Source: Peribacillus muralis
Lineage (GTDB): Bacteria; Bacillota; Bacilli; Bacillales; DSM-1321
Assembly: GCF_001439925.1 (NCBI RefSeq)
Contig: NZ_LMBV01000005.1
Location: 113,379-177,378, forward strand
DNA length: 64,000 bases
Reading direction: 5' to 3'
A model generated the notes under the pieces. It had not been told where the DNA came from. It was given only the letters and a program-made list of their open reading frames with translations, and made no database searches. This document shows, in pieces, positions 51,776 to 61,858 of the stretch. The first letter of the stretch is position 1, and each line of letters begins with the position of its first letter. The position numbers were made by a program, and so were the translations under genes.

Positions 51776-53038
51776 TTACTGAACGGGTTGTATATGCTCT
51801 TTAGCATTTTCTGGCTTTTTCGCTTGTGCAGCTTTCTTTTCTTTTGCAGCTTTTTCTTCTTGCTCACGCTCTGTTTTATGATCGATTACCTTTTTGTGGT
51901 TGATCGTGATTTCGATATGATCCTCTTTTTTTGACCATTGGACGTTCTCACCCGTTTCCTTCGTCAGCTGGCGGTAAACACGGGCTTGATCCGTTTTCGA
52001 GGTGGCAGGTCTCGGTGTCGCCGCCTCAATTTGCAGTGGGACGACATCGATTGAAGCTTTTCCGTCTGCGGCCAAATGGTATTGGACCATCGCTGAGTCC
52101 TTTGTACGAGTCCAGCCTTGATCGAATATGAAGTTACCTAAACTATAGAAAATGATTCCGCCTTTATAAACGTCAAACGATTGAAGGACGTGGGGGTGAT
52201 GGCCGATGATGATGTCAGCTCCCGCGTCAATGACCGCTTTGGCCAAGTCTTTTTGACGAGAGGTGGCAGATGATGAATACTCTTGACCCCAATGCATATT
52301 CACCACAATCAAGTCGGCATTGCCTTGTTTGGCATCCTTTGCTTTTCCAATCATTTCAAATAATAAATCAGGATTCGAATTCAATAGTCCAGCTTTCTTA
52401 TCGGTTGGCACGGCATTCGTACCATAAACATCCGTGAAGCCAAGTGTTGCCACCCGCACGCCATTAACATCACTGTAGTCGATGCTAGCCTTGGCGTCGT
52501 CACTGTTCTTTCCAACACCGACATAGTTCATATCCGCATGTTTGAATTCATCAATCGTGTCAACGAGTCCTTGCTCTTCAAAATCCATCATATGGTTGTT
52601 GGCAAGGTTCATGACTGAAAACCCTGCATCCTTGACCGCTTTGACCCCATTTTCATTGGAGTTCAACCGGATGGCTGTATCAGCTTTCTTGTAGCTGGCT
52701 GCCTCGTCTTTCAAAGCGGGGTGCTCATAGTTGCCGCTAACATAGTCCGAATTGACAAAATAGGGCTTCATGTAACGGAACAAGTAATCATACCCGTGTT
52801 TTTCCGTCACTTCCTCCACATAACGCCCCATCATCACATCTCCGACCATTGTCATCGTCAATGGCTGATCAGATTTGGAAGCGACTGTTTTCACTTCCTC
52901 AGCCCGTCCCATCCACGTGGTGATGGCTAACCCGATCAGTAAAAGTGGTAGGATGATTGCAGCGTATTTAAGATTGTTTTTCTTCGTGCGTTTAATGAAG
53001 ATAAGTGTTTTTTCTTTAGCGTTTAAAGTCCGTTTCAT
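51776..53038 (-). CDS. capA: Poly-gamma-glutamate synthesis protein CapA/PgsA
   Basis: A 420-residue membrane-anchored protein with a metallophosphatase-like fold. The N-terminal anchor is at about residues 20-40. Motifs are MVGDVMMGRYV, NLANNHMMDFEEQG, NMHWGQEYS and IGHHPHVLQSFDVYKGG, typical of CapA. It is needed for PGA polymerisation or export. The C-terminus is a lysine/glutamate-rich low-complexity tail. The ATG at 53038 follows AGGTG six bases upstream; a GTG nine bases earlier overlaps that site. Confidence 0.93.
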   Translation of the reverse strand: MKRTLNAKEKTLIFIKRTKKNNLKYAAIILPLLLIGLAITTWMGRAEEVKTVASKSDQPLTMTMVGDVMMGRYVEEVTEKHGYDYLFRYMKPYFVNSDYVSGNYEHPALKDEAASYKKADTAIRLNSNENGVKAVKDAGFSVMNLANNHMMDFEEQGLVDTIDEFKHADMNYVGVGKNSDDAKASIDYSDVNGVRVATLGFTDVYGTNAVPTDKKAGLLNSNPDLLFEMIGKAKDAKQGNADLIVVNMHWGQEYSSSATSRQKDLAKAVIDAGADIIIGHHPHVLQSFDVYKGGIIFYSLGNFIFDQGWTRTKDSAMVQYHLAADGKASIDVVPLQIEAATPRPATSKTDQARVYRQLTKETGENVQWSKKEDHIEITINHKKVIDHKTEREQEEKAAKEKKAAQAKKPENAKEHIQPVQ

Positions 53039-53048
53039 CTTGTGCACC

Positions 53049-53498
53049 TCAGAATAGGGAATACACGTTCATTAATCCGAAAGTTAAGCCGGATAATAAA
53101 AGCGTGCTGCCAAGTGTTAATGGCATCCCTTGTCTTTGAATGGTATTCGCGATCAAGCCAGGAACGATTATCCCAATTCCCCGAAACTCGAATATTTCAA
53201 ACGGCATGACGGGGTAGACGAAGTCCAATAGAAGCTTCAAGCAAATCCCGGTCACCATCATCGCTGCGAATTTTCTTCTTCCATATAATATCACCCATCT
53301 TGAAAGGCCGTGGGTGACGATTAAATACGTTACGATACTAATGATCATGATGATCAGCATGATTTGCCATTGATCAAACACGAGTGCCAAATAACCAGGC
53401 ACGATAAGTCCAGCGGGCACGACACCCGTTTTTTCTGAAAAGATGAGGCTAAGCGTCACTCCCAATACTAGGGCTACATATAAATCCGATCCAAACAT
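53049..53498 (-). CDS. capC: Poly-gamma-glutamate synthesis protein CapC/PgsC
   Basis: A 149-residue membrane protein with about four helices, beginning MFGSDLYVALVLGVTLSL and containing VVPAGLIVPGYLALVFDQW, typical of CapC/PgsC. It forms the membrane part of the PGA synthase with CapB. GGAGGA precedes the ATG. It lies sixteen bases after capB and ten before capA. Confidence 0.94.
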   Translation of the reverse strand: MFGSDLYVALVLGVTLSLIFSEKTGVVPAGLIVPGYLALVFDQWQIMLIIMIISIVTYLIVTHGLSRWVILYGRRKFAAMMVTGICLKLLLDFVYPVMPFEIFEFRGIGIIVPGLIANTIQRQGMPLTLGSTLLLSGLTFGLMNVYSLF

Positions 53499-53513
53499 TT
53501 TGTTTCCTCCTAC

Positions 53514-54695
53514 TTAACTCGCTTTTTGCTTTGCTTTAGATTTCATGAATGCTTCAATTAAAGGTTCCGCTGCACCATGTATATTGCCGACACCGTATAC
53601 GATACGGTTTTTCATGACTGGACGGAGACGGGCAACGATTTCTTCTGTCGTCCAGTTTTCTAGATCCCAATACTCGTTTGTATCTAATGTACCTTGCTCG
53701 AATGCCCGCGTAATCGGTGAAGTGGTTTCACCAATGGCGATGACGATGGAAGATTTTATGTAAGGCAACACATCTCTTGCAAACTGCTCAGTCCGATCTA
53801 CACGGTCAGGACGGCAGTTCATGATGACGATAGGAGATTCCGTGCTGTATCCGAACGTATTGACACGGTCCCATATATTCAAGGTCGATGATGCATCATT
53901 AGCAGCAAAGCCGTTTACGAAGTAAGTTGGCAGAATTGGATCTCCGAACTTGGTAATTCGCATCGCACCTGGATCGGGATGTGCATGTAACATGCCGCGA
54001 AAGGCTGTTTTTTCATCAATGCCCAAAGCTTCGGCAACGGCCAAAGCTAGTGAGGCGTTATCCGGAAATACCATATAGTCGAATTCGCGTAAAAATTCTT
54101 CCGATATTCTTGAGTTATCTGCGACAATCACCTTTGTGTTGCGTTCCTTGGCAACTTGCTTGAAAAAGTCCAAATACTCACTTTCAATCGTTATTAAGTG
54201 ACCATTATGGGGGATGGTAGCGGTGAAGGCCTCGGCAACCTCATCCAAAGTAGGACCCATGACATCCATATGGTCTTCGAGTACATTCACGATGACCCCG
54301 ATGTTCGCTTGAATCATTTTATTTTGGAAGATTAGTTGATAGTCAGGCTGTACGGCCATGCATTCACAAACTAGTGCTTCCGTGCCCAAATCAGCCACTT
54401 CTTTGACGACACGACGTTGTTCGCCAATGTTCGGTCCCTCTGGGCGGCGTTTGATCGGCTTTTCTTTGTCCGTAAACCAATAAATCATCCTTGCTGAGGT
54501 TCCGGTCGTTTTTCCTACTGTTTTGTATTTGGCTTCCTGGATTACACCTGTAATAAGACGTGTTACAGTCGATTTCCCGCGGATGCCATTCACATTCACC
54601 CGTACCGGAATGGAGTCGAGCCGCTTCTGATGGCGTTTTTGTTCGACTATGCCATAGCCAAGCAAAAAGATCGCACATATAAATATTAGTGCCAT
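53514..54695 (-). CDS. capB: Poly-gamma-glutamate synthase ligase CapB/PgsB
   Basis: A 393-residue ATP-dependent amide ligase with an N-terminal membrane anchor (MALIFICAIFLLGYGIVEQ). The nucleotide-binding motif is VNGIRGKST, and the Mur-ligase-like motifs NVLEDHMDVMG, HAHPDPGAM and NCRPDRVDRTEQ are present. It activates glutamate carboxyl groups and adds residues through the gamma position. It is the first gene of the cap operon on the minus strand; the promoter region upstream was not clearly resolved. Confidence 0.95.
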   Translation of the reverse strand: MALIFICAIFLLGYGIVEQKRHQKRLDSIPVRVNVNGIRGKSTVTRLITGVIQEAKYKTVGKTTGTSARMIYWFTDKEKPIKRRPEGPNIGEQRRVVKEVADLGTEALVCECMAVQPDYQLIFQNKMIQANIGVIVNVLEDHMDVMGPTLDEVAEAFTATIPHNGHLITIESEYLDFFKQVAKERNTKVIVADNSRISEEFLREFDYMVFPDNASLALAVAEALGIDEKTAFRGMLHAHPDPGAMRITKFGDPILPTYFVNGFAANDASSTLNIWDRVNTFGYSTESPIVIMNCRPDRVDRTEQFARDVLPYIKSSIVIAIGETTSPITRAFEQGTLDTNEYWDLENWTTEEIVARLRPVMKNRIVYGVGNIHGAAEPLIEAFMKSKAKQKAS

Positions 54696-55377
54696 TTTTT
54701 ACCCTCTCTTTTTCACATATTTGATTTACTGAATACACACTACATGATTTTAAACTTAATAGGCAAGGGTCAATTATTCTATCGTAATATAGTTATTCTC
54801 ATTTTTTGCAAATAAATGTATATACGAGTGTAATACTATCTAATGCTAGAAATGGATCAGTGAGTACAAAGATATGTGTGAAAATGAAGTGAAACTACGA
54901 ATTATTTACACTAAATTATGGAAGTTGTAATGTGAGCACGTTATAAAGAGAGGGAATGTCAATTTATAAGCAATTAAACCCGATTCATAATGACTATATT
55001 TATATAATGATTTGTTTTTCAAAGCGGGTATTATTACAGGATGATAATTGTTTATACCCACATGTCCGGACTGGATGTAACAATATTGATGCATTTGTCA
55101 TGTAACGCAAGAGTTTGTACCTAACGACCCAATTAGTTTGACTCTTTTGAAAAGGGACAAAGATGAGTAAAAGCACACATCTCTTTTTATGTGGATGTTT
55201 TGTCGCGATCATACTAAAAGGGCAATAATATGCTTCTTTACCTAAATCATGAAATAAACGAAAGTTAACTCAATTTTTAAAAAAATACCTAGTTTCTTCT
55301 ATTATATTGATAATGGGAAATGAAATAAAAAAAGCTCAGAAGGATCTCTGAGCTTTCGGATTATAAATTTGTATGAA
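54696..55377. other. Upstream region of cap operon, no gene recognised
   Basis: An AT-rich stretch of about 680 bases. No convincing reading frame with a ribosome binding site is present on either strand. It should hold the promoter and control sites of capBCADE; a TTGACC is seen on the minus strand near 54768, without a well-spaced -10 element. A terminator for the following minus-strand gene lies at its right end. Confidence 0.4.
55326..55356 (-). terminator. Terminator of the small minus-strand gene
   Basis: On the minus strand AAAGCTCAGA pairs with TCTGAGCTTT around a short loop (GATCCT), followed by a T run. Confidence 0.88.
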
Positions 55378-55590
55378 TTAACTTGATTTCTTTCTGTTTG
55401 AAATTTCAAGGTTTGCGCCTTTTTTACCACCATCAATCACATAAAGTTTAGGAGTCAGTCTCCTTTTTGCTCCTGTGTCGGAATTCATTTTCATGTAGTT
55501 TTCGTATTCTTTGCGAAAGAATTCGTCGGTTTCCCTTTCTAGGGCTTTCCTCTCGTTAAACTCTGCTATGAATTTGAAAAAACGTTTCAT
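55378..55590 (-). CDS. Hypothetical small charged protein
   Basis: A 70-residue soluble protein rich in Glu, Lys and Arg (MKRFFKFIAEFNERKALERE, then KLYVIDGGKKGANLEIS). A helical N-terminal half and a short beta-like segment are likely. AAGGAGGAATT precedes the ATG at 55590 and a good terminator follows the stop, so it is a real single-gene unit. No family was recognised. Confidence 0.65.
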   Translation of the reverse strand: MKRFFKFIAEFNERKALERETDEFFRKEYENYMKMNSDTGAKRRLTPKLYVIDGGKKGANLEISNRKKSS

Positions 55591-55926
55591 CTGAATTCCT
55601 CCTTGTAGGGTTAAAAGGTCTTGGTTTAATGGTAACATACTAGCACGGAAAATTAACCTTTTTTTACATTTTTGGAGAGAAAGATAGAGTTTCATGGTAA
55701 TAAAGACTTGTAATTAAAAGATCGTTGTATCTGCGAATGTGCAATGTCCTTTCCATAATCGTTTCAAAGCCCTTAATACATTCATTATTCTAATAATAAG
55801 GGGTTATCATATGGCTACTAAATATGTGTGTATAGTCAGTTATTCCCCGAAACGACTAAAGTGAAACAACCCCATCGTAGAGACAAAAACAAATTCCCGC
55901 CTGTAAATGGCAGGAATTCACTAACA
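55591..55926. other. Intergenic region with chemoreceptor terminator
   Basis: No gene is seen. At 55885-55922 on the minus strand GAATTCC-CC pairs with GG-GGAATT and runs into GTTTTTG, giving a likely terminator for the chemoreceptor gene. The rest should hold the promoter of the small charged-protein gene. Confidence 0.55.
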
Positions 55927-57606
55927 TCAAATACGGAATTTCTTCACCTGTTCAATTAGTTGCGCAGCGGACGATTCGAGCTCGCCGGCATGATTGGTGA
56001 TTTCATCCATAGAAGAACTGGATTGTTGTGCGGAGGCGGAAACTTGCTCAATTCCTGCGGCTGACTCCTCGGAAACGGCTGCGATGTCTTCAATGGCCAC
56101 ATTGATGTTTCTACTATTAGTAGAGATATAGTTCAATTCATCTGTAATATGTTGGATTTTCGTGCTCATATCATCGACAGAATGATTGATCGTTTCAAAG
56201 GTTTGACCTGTAAGGGTAATTTGTTTTGTACCCTCATCAACCTGGGAATAACCATTCTCCAGGGATCGGACGACGCTTTTTGAACCAGTCTGTATCGTAC
56301 CTACAATTTCGGTGATGTCCCCTACGGAAGCTGTGACCTCTTCAGCGAGTTTACGCACTTCATCCGCCACGACGGCAAAGCCTTTGCCATGTTCGCCAGC
56401 TCGTGCAGCTTCTATGGCAGCATTCAGGGCCAAGAGGTTGGTTTGATTGGAAATGTCCTTGATGACCTGAACGAGCTGCGAGATTTCCTGTGATCGAGAA
56501 TCGAGCCCCTTCACTTGCTCGACGGCATGTTTGACGATGTTATCGATTGTTTTCATTTGCTGAACTGAACTGCGCATTAAAATGGTTCCTTCTTTTGTCA
56601 GGTTAAGGATTTCGCTGGAACTCCTGAATACCCCGACCCCATCCTGATGCGCCTGTTCAATTTTACCGGTAAATTCCTCCATCATCCGGACCATTTCCGT
56701 TGCCCGGTCGGCTTGTGACTCCGAACCTTCCGAAAGTTCATACATCGTGGTCGCTATTTGCTTGCTTCCTTGCTGCCCTTCAAATGCCGATTGAGTCAGG
56801 TTTTGGCTTTGGTTGGAAACGGATAATGATACAGCCAGTGTCTTTTCGATCGTATCACGGAGGTTTTTCTGCATTTGATTGGCAGAAACCGTTAAATCTC
56901 CAATCTCATCATTCGCTTTATGCTCCAGTGGCTCATGATTTAGCTCTCCAGCAGCCACCGATTTCATTCTATCCCTTATCTTAAGCAGGGGGGCGGTAAT
57001 GAATTGGGCAGTGACAATCGCAAGCACAATGCCAATGATGACGGCGGCACTGGATATGATAATACTTGTCATCCTGACCGACTTTCCACTAGCCATGACG
57101 GTTTCGCCTGATGCTTTAATCAATTCCTCTTGTTCTGTAGCAAGCCCCTGAAAGCCTGCTATTATATCGTTACCGATGGGCGACAGTTCGTTTTTGAGAA
57201 TCTCTTTAGCTCTTTCTTCATTTCCTTTTTCATATTGTGTGAATACCCGTTCGACAATCATCGTTCTCCAATCCACACTTTTCTCGATCAAGTCCTTCGT
57301 TTTTTCCGAATTGCTTGAGGACAAGAGGTCCTCCTGGATGTCTTTACTATCTTCGGTATATTGTAGGAACTTATCTTTATAACTTTCGTCGCCGTATAGA
57401 ATATAGGCTCTTGCGAACGCCGTTCTTTGGGCAAGATTATACAACAGCTTTTCGTTCTTGATCAGAAGCGGCAGCTCCTTTTCCATAATATCTTGCGAAT
57501 TTTCGAGTGACTTGTTACTGCTATAAATATTGAATGCTCCTAAAATGATACATAAAGATATGATCAGTGAAAAAGCCAACAATATCTTTCCTTTAATGCT
57601 TTTCAA
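55927..57606 (-). CDS. Methyl-accepting chemotaxis protein, four-helix-bundle sensor
   Basis: A 559-residue chemoreceptor. After a first membrane segment (about residues 6-27) comes a helical extracytoplasmic domain of about 150 residues (4HB_MCP/CHASE3-like), a second membrane segment near 180-200, HAMP at about 203-255 and the signalling domain with tip [22 protein letters not shown]. The TTG at 57606, eight bases after AAAGGGG, is preferred; the frame extends seven codons upstream through that site. The ligand is unknown. It is a single gene, distant in sequence from the receptor at 44.5-46.6 kb. Confidence 0.9.
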   Translation of the reverse strand: MKSIKGKILLAFSLIISLCIILGAFNIYSSNKSLENSQDIMEKELPLLIKNEKLLYNLAQRTAFARAYILYGDESYKDKFLQYTEDSKDIQEDLLSSSNSEKTKDLIEKSVDWRTMIVERVFTQYEKGNEERAKEILKNELSPIGNDIIAGFQGLATEQEELIKASGETVMASGKSVRMTSIIISSAAVIIGIVLAIVTAQFITAPLLKIRDRMKSVAAGELNHEPLEHKANDEIGDLTVSANQMQKNLRDTIEKTLAVSLSVSNQSQNLTQSAFEGQQGSKQIATTMYELSEGSESQADRATEMVRMMEEFTGKIEQAHQDGVGVFRSSSEILNLTKEGTILMRSSVQQMKTIDNIVKHAVEQVKGLDSRSQEISQLVQVIKDISNQTNLLALNAAIEAARAGEHGKGFAVVADEVRKLAEEVTASVGDITEIVGTIQTGSKSVVRSLENGYSQVDEGTKQITLTGQTFETINHSVDDMSTKIQHITDELNYISTNSRNINVAIEDIAAVSEESAAGIEQVSASAQQSSSSMDEITNHAGELESSAAQLIEQVKKFRI

Positions 57607-57796
57607 ATGAATGGACCCCTTTATCAATAAGTTTGCTCACTTATTTATCGGAAGAATAAAGGAATATGTTAATCTTATTGTAAGAAATACCAAGCTTCCC
57701 ATTGGGGCTAGTCGCTACTTCTATAAACAACTTGATTTCTTGTGGTTTTCAAGTTACGATTGACTTGGAAAATGGTATATTCCGCGTTAAGGCGGA

Positions 57797-57867
57797 AGAG
57801 GTTCTAGCTACCCTCTCAAAAAAACTAAGGAGAAACAGTACTCTATTCTTAGGGTGCTGTTTTTTTC
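57797..57867 (+). promoter_or_regulatory. preQ1-I riboswitch ahead of queC
   Basis: AGAGGTTCTAGCTACCCTCT followed by CAAAAAAACTAAGG is the preQ1-I aptamer (H-type pseudoknot), closely matching the B. subtilis queC example. Downstream, ACAGTACTCT pairs with AGGGTGCTGT before seven T residues (57835-57867), giving a terminator; CTTAG inside its loop region can pair with the CTAAG of the aptamer. Bound preQ1 should cause termination, repressing queuosine synthesis genes. Confidence 0.95.
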
Positions 57868-57888
57868 CGTAAAAAGGAGTTTTATAGA

Positions 57889-58554
57889 ATGAAGAAGAAA
57901 GAAAAAGCAGTGGTAGTGTTTAGCGGAGGTCAGGACAGTACGACCTGTTTGTTTTGGGCAATGGAAAGGTTCGAGGAGGTCGAGGCGGTGACGTTCGATT
58001 ATAATCAGCGGCACAGCTTGGAAATCGAATGCGCTCAACAGATAGCTAAAGAGCTAGGCATTAATCATCATATCCTTGACATGTCGCTTCTGAACCAGCT
58101 GGCACCCAATGCGCTGACGAGAAGTGACATCGAAGTGAAGGACGGCGAAGACGGCGAATTGCCATCAACATTCGTGCCAGGGAGGAATTTGCTTTTCCTT
58201 TCGTTTGCCGGAGTGCTGGCCAGCCAGATTGGCGCTAAACATATTGTCACAGGCGTCTGCGAAACCGATTTCAGCGGATATCCGGACTGTCGCGATGTTT
58301 TCATTAAATCGTTGAATGTGACCTTGAATATGTCGATGGACCAGTCATTCGTGATTGATACGCCGCTTATGTGGTTGAATAAAGAAGAAACATGGGAGCT
58401 TGCAGATCAGCTTGGCGCGTTCGATTTTGTCCGCGAAAAGACCTTGACCTGCTATAATGGCGTCATATCTGACGGCTGTGGGGAATGTCCTGCGTGTAAG
58501 CTGCGCAAGAAAGGGCTGGATGACTATGTAAGCAGACGGAGGATCCTCTCATGA
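57889..58554 (+). CDS. queC: 7-cyano-7-deazaguanine (preQ0) synthase
   Basis: A 221-residue cytosolic enzyme that converts 7-carboxy-7-deazaguanine to preQ0 with ATP and ammonia. The PP-loop is [12 protein letters not shown] near the N-terminus and the zinc site is the [10 protein letters not shown] cluster with an upstream Cys near the C-terminus. AAAAAGGAGT precedes the ATG. Expression is controlled by the preQ1-I riboswitch. It overlaps queD by four bases. Confidence 0.96.
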   Translation: MKKKEKAVVVFSGGQDSTTCLFWAMERFEEVEAVTFDYNQRHSLEIECAQQIAKELGINHHILDMSLLNQLAPNALTRSDIEVKDGEDGELPSTFVPGRNLLFLSFAGVLASQIGAKHIVTGVCETDFSGYPDCRDVFIKSLNVTLNMSMDQSFVIDTPLMWLNKEETWELADQLGAFDFVREKTLTCYNGVISDGCGECPACKLRKKGLDDYVSRRRILS

Positions 58555-59024
58555 TGTATGGTTTTACAATCGTCGATAAGCTCCAAAAAATAGATGAAGA
58601 TATACAACGCAGTCAACTAAACTATACAAAAAAGAGAGTACTGGTCAGCAAGGAATTCACCTTTGACGCAGCACACCATCTGCACGATTATGAGGGGAAA
58701 TGCAAGAATCTCCATGGTCACACATACAAGGTCATCTTTGGCTTGAGCGGGTATACCGATTCACGCGGCCTGATGATAGATTTCGGCGACATGAAGGATA
58801 TATGGAAAAATGAAATCGAAGTCCACCTCGATCATCGTTATTTGAATGAAACGCTCCCGCTCATGAACACAACAGCTGAAAATATCGTTGTCTGGATTTA
58901 TGAAAAAATGGCCGAAGCCCTCTCATTAAAAGATTATCAGGGTGCCAGAGTAGAATTTGTCCGTCTCTACGAAACCCCGACAAGCTATGCTGAGGCAAGA
59001 CGGGAGTGGATGGAAAGTGAGTAA
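58551..59024 (+). CDS. queD: 6-carboxytetrahydropterin synthase
   Basis: A 157-residue enzyme of the 6-pyruvoyltetrahydropterin synthase family, second step of preQ0 synthesis from GTP. Zinc ligands are His in DAAHHLHDY and the two His in NLHGHTYKV; the catalytic Cys is in [18 protein letters not shown] and LDHRYLNE are also conserved. It overlaps queC by four bases and queE by eight. Confidence 0.95.
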   Translation: MMYGFTIVDKLQKIDEDIQRSQLNYTKKRVLVSKEFTFDAAHHLHDYEGKCKNLHGHTYKVIFGLSGYTDSRGLMIDFGDMKDIWKNEIEVHLDHRYLNETLPLMNTTAENIVVWIYEKMAEALSLKDYQGARVEFVRLYETPTSYAEARREWMESE

Positions 59025-59745
59025 ACTTCCGGTTATGGAAATATTCGGCCCGACCATCCAAGGTGAGGGAATGGTCATTGGCCAAAAGACGATGTTCGTA
59101 AGGACTGCTGGCTGCGATTATTCCTGTTCGTGGTGTGATTCCGCTTTTACCTGGGATGGATCAGGGAAGGAAGATACCGTCCAAATGACCGCTGAAGAAA
59201 TTTGGACTGAGCTGAAGCGAATTGGAGGTTCCGGTTTTTCCTTCGTGACGATATCTGGAGGGAATCCGGCACTGCTGAAAAATCTAAACGGCTTAATAGC
59301 CTTGCTGCATGAACATGAAATGAAAATCGGTGTCGAAACACAAGGAAGCCGCTGGCAGGATTGGTTTCTCGAAATTGATGAATTGACTTTATCACCTAAG
59401 CCGCCGAGCTCGGGAATGAACACGGACTTTACGGTGCTCGATCTCATCATGGCGAACCTAGCCGACCGAAACCCGAAAAACCATGTCTCATTGAAGATTG
59501 TCGTTTTCAATGAAGAAGATTATCAGTATGCCAAACATATACATCGGCGATATCCCGGCATTCCTTTTTATCTGCAGGTTGGCAATGACGATAGCAGGAC
59601 GGCGGATGATCAGCAATTAATCAGTGGATTGTTGAAGAAATATGAAGCGTTAATCGATAAAGTGATAGCCGATGATGAATTGAATGACGTGAAGGTTCTA
59701 CCGCAGCTGCACACCTATATATGGGGCAACAAGCGGGGCGTGTAA
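59017..59745 (+). CDS. queE: 7-carboxy-7-deazaguanine synthase
   Basis: A 242-residue radical SAM enzyme that makes 7-carboxy-7-deazaguanine from carboxytetrahydropterin. The iron-sulfur cluster motif is GCDYSCSWCD, preceded by EIFGPTIQGEGMVIG; ISGGNPAL follows. The end QLHTYIWGNKRGV matches B. subtilis QueE. The GTG at 59017 is preferred because it gives the B. subtilis-like N-terminus and length; it lies inside the end of queD. In B. subtilis queF (preQ0 reductase) follows; here it does not. Confidence 0.94.
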   Translation: MSKLPVMEIFGPTIQGEGMVIGQKTMFVRTAGCDYSCSWCDSAFTWDGSGKEDTVQMTAEEIWTELKRIGGSGFSFVTISGGNPALLKNLNGLIALLHEHEMKIGVETQGSRWQDWFLEIDELTLSPKPPSSGMNTDFTVLDLIMANLADRNPKNHVSLKIVVFNEEDYQYAKHIHRRYPGIPFYLQVGNDDSRTADDQQLISGLLKKYEALIDKVIADDELNDVKVLPQLHTYIWGNKRGV

Positions 59746-59753
59746 AGAGGATG

Positions 59754-59787
59754 AGGCAGTGTGATGCAAAGTCACGCTGCCTTTTTT
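59754..59787 (+). terminator. Intrinsic terminator after queE
   Basis: AGGCAG-GTGA pairs with TCAC-CTGCCT around a seven-base loop and is followed by six T residues. Confidence 0.88.
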
Positions 59788-59880
59788 CATGGATTAAAAA
59801 AGTGAAATGTTACCATAATGTGAAACTAAAATCCGCCCACATCGTCTAACATAGTAACCTTGATCTGTGAAAGGAGACAT

Positions 59881-60449
59881 ATGAAAGCAAAAAATGCTGT
59901 TCTATTCATGATGCTGCCGATTTACTTGACGATCCCAACCGAGGCCAATGCTGATGAAATAGGATTCGCTTTTGATTACGAAGCTTTGCGCGCAGCATCC
60001 ACATTCACCATAAAGAAAAAGTAGAAGATGTGATGATGCTGCATGTAATAAGGGGAATGGACCGAAAATTCGGCTTTGTGGATAAACCTTTACTAGTGGA
60101 TAAACAAACCGGATTGGAATGGCTTTTTTGGAGAAAGAGTGAAGAAAATCCTCTAGGCGACCTAAAGGTAACGGCCACTCATGCTGGCAGTGGAATTACC
60201 GCTACAGCTAAAGGGGAAGTCATCAATATAAAAACGCCCATCAAAGAATTACCTCAAGCATATACACCGCAACCAGTCAGCTTTAAAAGTGGGGGCAATG
60301 ATGCTCCAGTATCCATGGCGACAACGATTTTCACCTTTACTGAAACCGGCATTTGGGATTTACAGATTTTTGTACAAGGTCAATTCATGGGAGATATGAA
60401 GGTGTCTGTAACAGAAAAAAAGGAGCCCCTAATCGATTTAACTAAATAA
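59881..60449 (+). pseudogene. Frameshifted secreted protein
   Basis: The ATG at 59881, behind AAAGGAGA, starts a frame with a signal-peptide-like N-terminus (AVLFMMLPIYLTIPTEANA) that stops at 60022-60024 after 47 codons. A second frame, shifted by two, continues from about 59990 (SIHIHHKEKVEDVMMLHVIR) to 60449 and contains a beta-rich domain (YTPQPVSFKSGGNDAPVSMA, TETGIWDLQIFVQG). Together they would make a normal exported protein of about 189 residues. The shift must lie between about 59975 and 60000. The second part could also be translated alone from 60030, but it has no clear ribosome binding site. Family not identified. Confidence 0.65.
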
Positions 60450-60793
60450 CAACATTACCTTTATATAATAAAATAAGGATAATTAATATTATCTTCAATA
60501 ATTATCATATTTAGAGGTTGTTTATTATTCGCTCTACCATTTTTAAAAGGCTCTTTTTCGTAAAGATTGCTGTTTTCAAAACGAAACTATGTAAGGTTGA
60601 TTGGAGCGGAAGTGCGAGGCTCACCGCCCGCCCCGCGGAAAGCGAGCATTGGAGGGGAAATCAACCATACCTCATTACTTGGTGAATACCAGCAAAGTAC
60701 TAAGGGAATTAACAAGAAAGCAATATGAGGAAAATATGAGTGGGGAAATCATTTTTGTGAAGCAAGCCCATCACTAAAAATAACATTTAGGGA
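60450..60793. other. Gene-free stretch with a palindromic repeat element
   Basis: GGTTGATT at 60595-60602 and AATCAACC at 60659-60666 are inverted ends around a GC-rich core with GAGGCTCACCGCCCGCCCCGCGGAAAGCGAGC-like composition. Such elements (a dispersed repeat of about 70 bp with a CCCCGCGGAAAGCGAG core) are common between genes of Bacillaceae. The rest is AT-rich with no recognised feature. Confidence 0.6.
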
Positions 60794-60805
60794 GTGCAGT
60801 TAAAA

Positions 60806-61795
60806 TTGATCGTTTCGGATAATATCTATGGACAGCACGAAATAGAGGGAGTTCTTGAAGAGCTGATGTTAAGCAAACCGGTCCAGCGATTAAAAGGGGT
60901 CCATCAAGGCGGAGCCAGTTATTTAGTGAATGAGAAGTGGAATGTGACACGATTTGATCATTCCGATGGCGTGATGTTACTAATCAAGAAGCTAGGAGGA
61001 TCATTAGAGGAACAAATTGCAGGCCTGCTGCATGACGTATCCCACACGGCATTTTCACATGTTATCGATTTTGTTCTTGATTGCGAAGAGGAAGATTATC
61101 ATGAAAAGATATTTAATCAAGTCATTATGAAATCCGAAATCCCCTCGATCCTAAAGCGATACGGCTATCAGTATGAAACTATCATTGAATCGGAGTGGAA
61201 ATTATTGGAACAACCAGCACCTGAGTTATGTGCCGATCGGGTGGATTATACTCTCCACGACATGTATCACTATGGGAACATCAGACTGGAATCCGTAAGA
61301 GACTTTCTGGGGCATATAATCATAGTGGACGGAAGGATGTGCCTAAATGATCTTGAGGCAGCTGTTTGGTTCGTGAAGACGTATTATGGCGAAGTGATCG
61401 ATTTTTTCATGGACCCGCTTAATATATATGGGTATGATACCTTGGCGAAGACTTTGAAATGGACCTTGGATAAAAACCTGATCAGCCTGTATGACCTGCT
61501 TGGTGAAGATGAAGAAGTTATGCGCTTATTAAAATCCATTGAAGACGATGATTTGCAAAACCTGCTAAAACGAATTCACGGCAACGTATTGGTACAGGAG
61601 GCTCAATGGAACTACGATATACACCTGAAGAATAAAGTGCGTCTCATTGATCCTTCCGTTATCCATGGAACCCAATTAGTACAAGCATCCAGTTTATCGG
61701 AAAACGTGAAGAACATGAACATTGAAGCCTATAAAAACGCTTCGAGGGGTGTATATCTAAAAATAATTTCGAATGATACTTTATACGGAAGGTAA
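60806..61795 (+). CDS. HD-domain phosphohydrolase
   Basis: A protein of about 329 residues with an HD metal-dependent phosphohydrolase domain in its N-terminal third: His in TRFDHSDGVML, the HD pair in LLHDVSHTAFSHV and a later Asp in CADRVDYTLHDMYHYG, the arrangement seen in dNTPase/SAMHD1-like and YdhJ-type proteins. It may hydrolyse a nucleotide. The start is uncertain: GTG at 60794 overlaps the GGGAG site and TTG at 60806 lies eleven bases beyond it; the latter is used. It is monocistronic. Confidence 0.82.
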   Translation: MIVSDNIYGQHEIEGVLEELMLSKPVQRLKGVHQGGASYLVNEKWNVTRFDHSDGVMLLIKKLGGSLEEQIAGLLHDVSHTAFSHVIDFVLDCEEEDYHEKIFNQVIMKSEIPSILKRYGYQYETIIESEWKLLEQPAPELCADRVDYTLHDMYHYGNIRLESVRDFLGHIIIVDGRMCLNDLEAAVWFVKTYYGEVIDFFMDPLNIYGYDTLAKTLKWTLDKNLISLYDLLGEDEEVMRLLKSIEDDDLQNLLKRIHGNVLVQEAQWNYDIHLKNKVRLIDPSVIHGTQLVQASSLSENVKNMNIEAYKNASRGVYLKIISNDTLYGR

Positions 61796-61830
61796 AAAAC
61801 TCATGGGTGATATTCATCCTTGAGTTTTTT
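61796..61830 (+). terminator. Intrinsic terminator after the HD gene
   Basis: AAAACTCA pairs with TGAGTTTT, extended by GG-TGA/CATCC partial pairing, and runs into TTTTTT. Confidence 0.85.
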
Positions 61831-61858
61831 CTCCCGTAGGAAAATTAATCTTTAAGAA

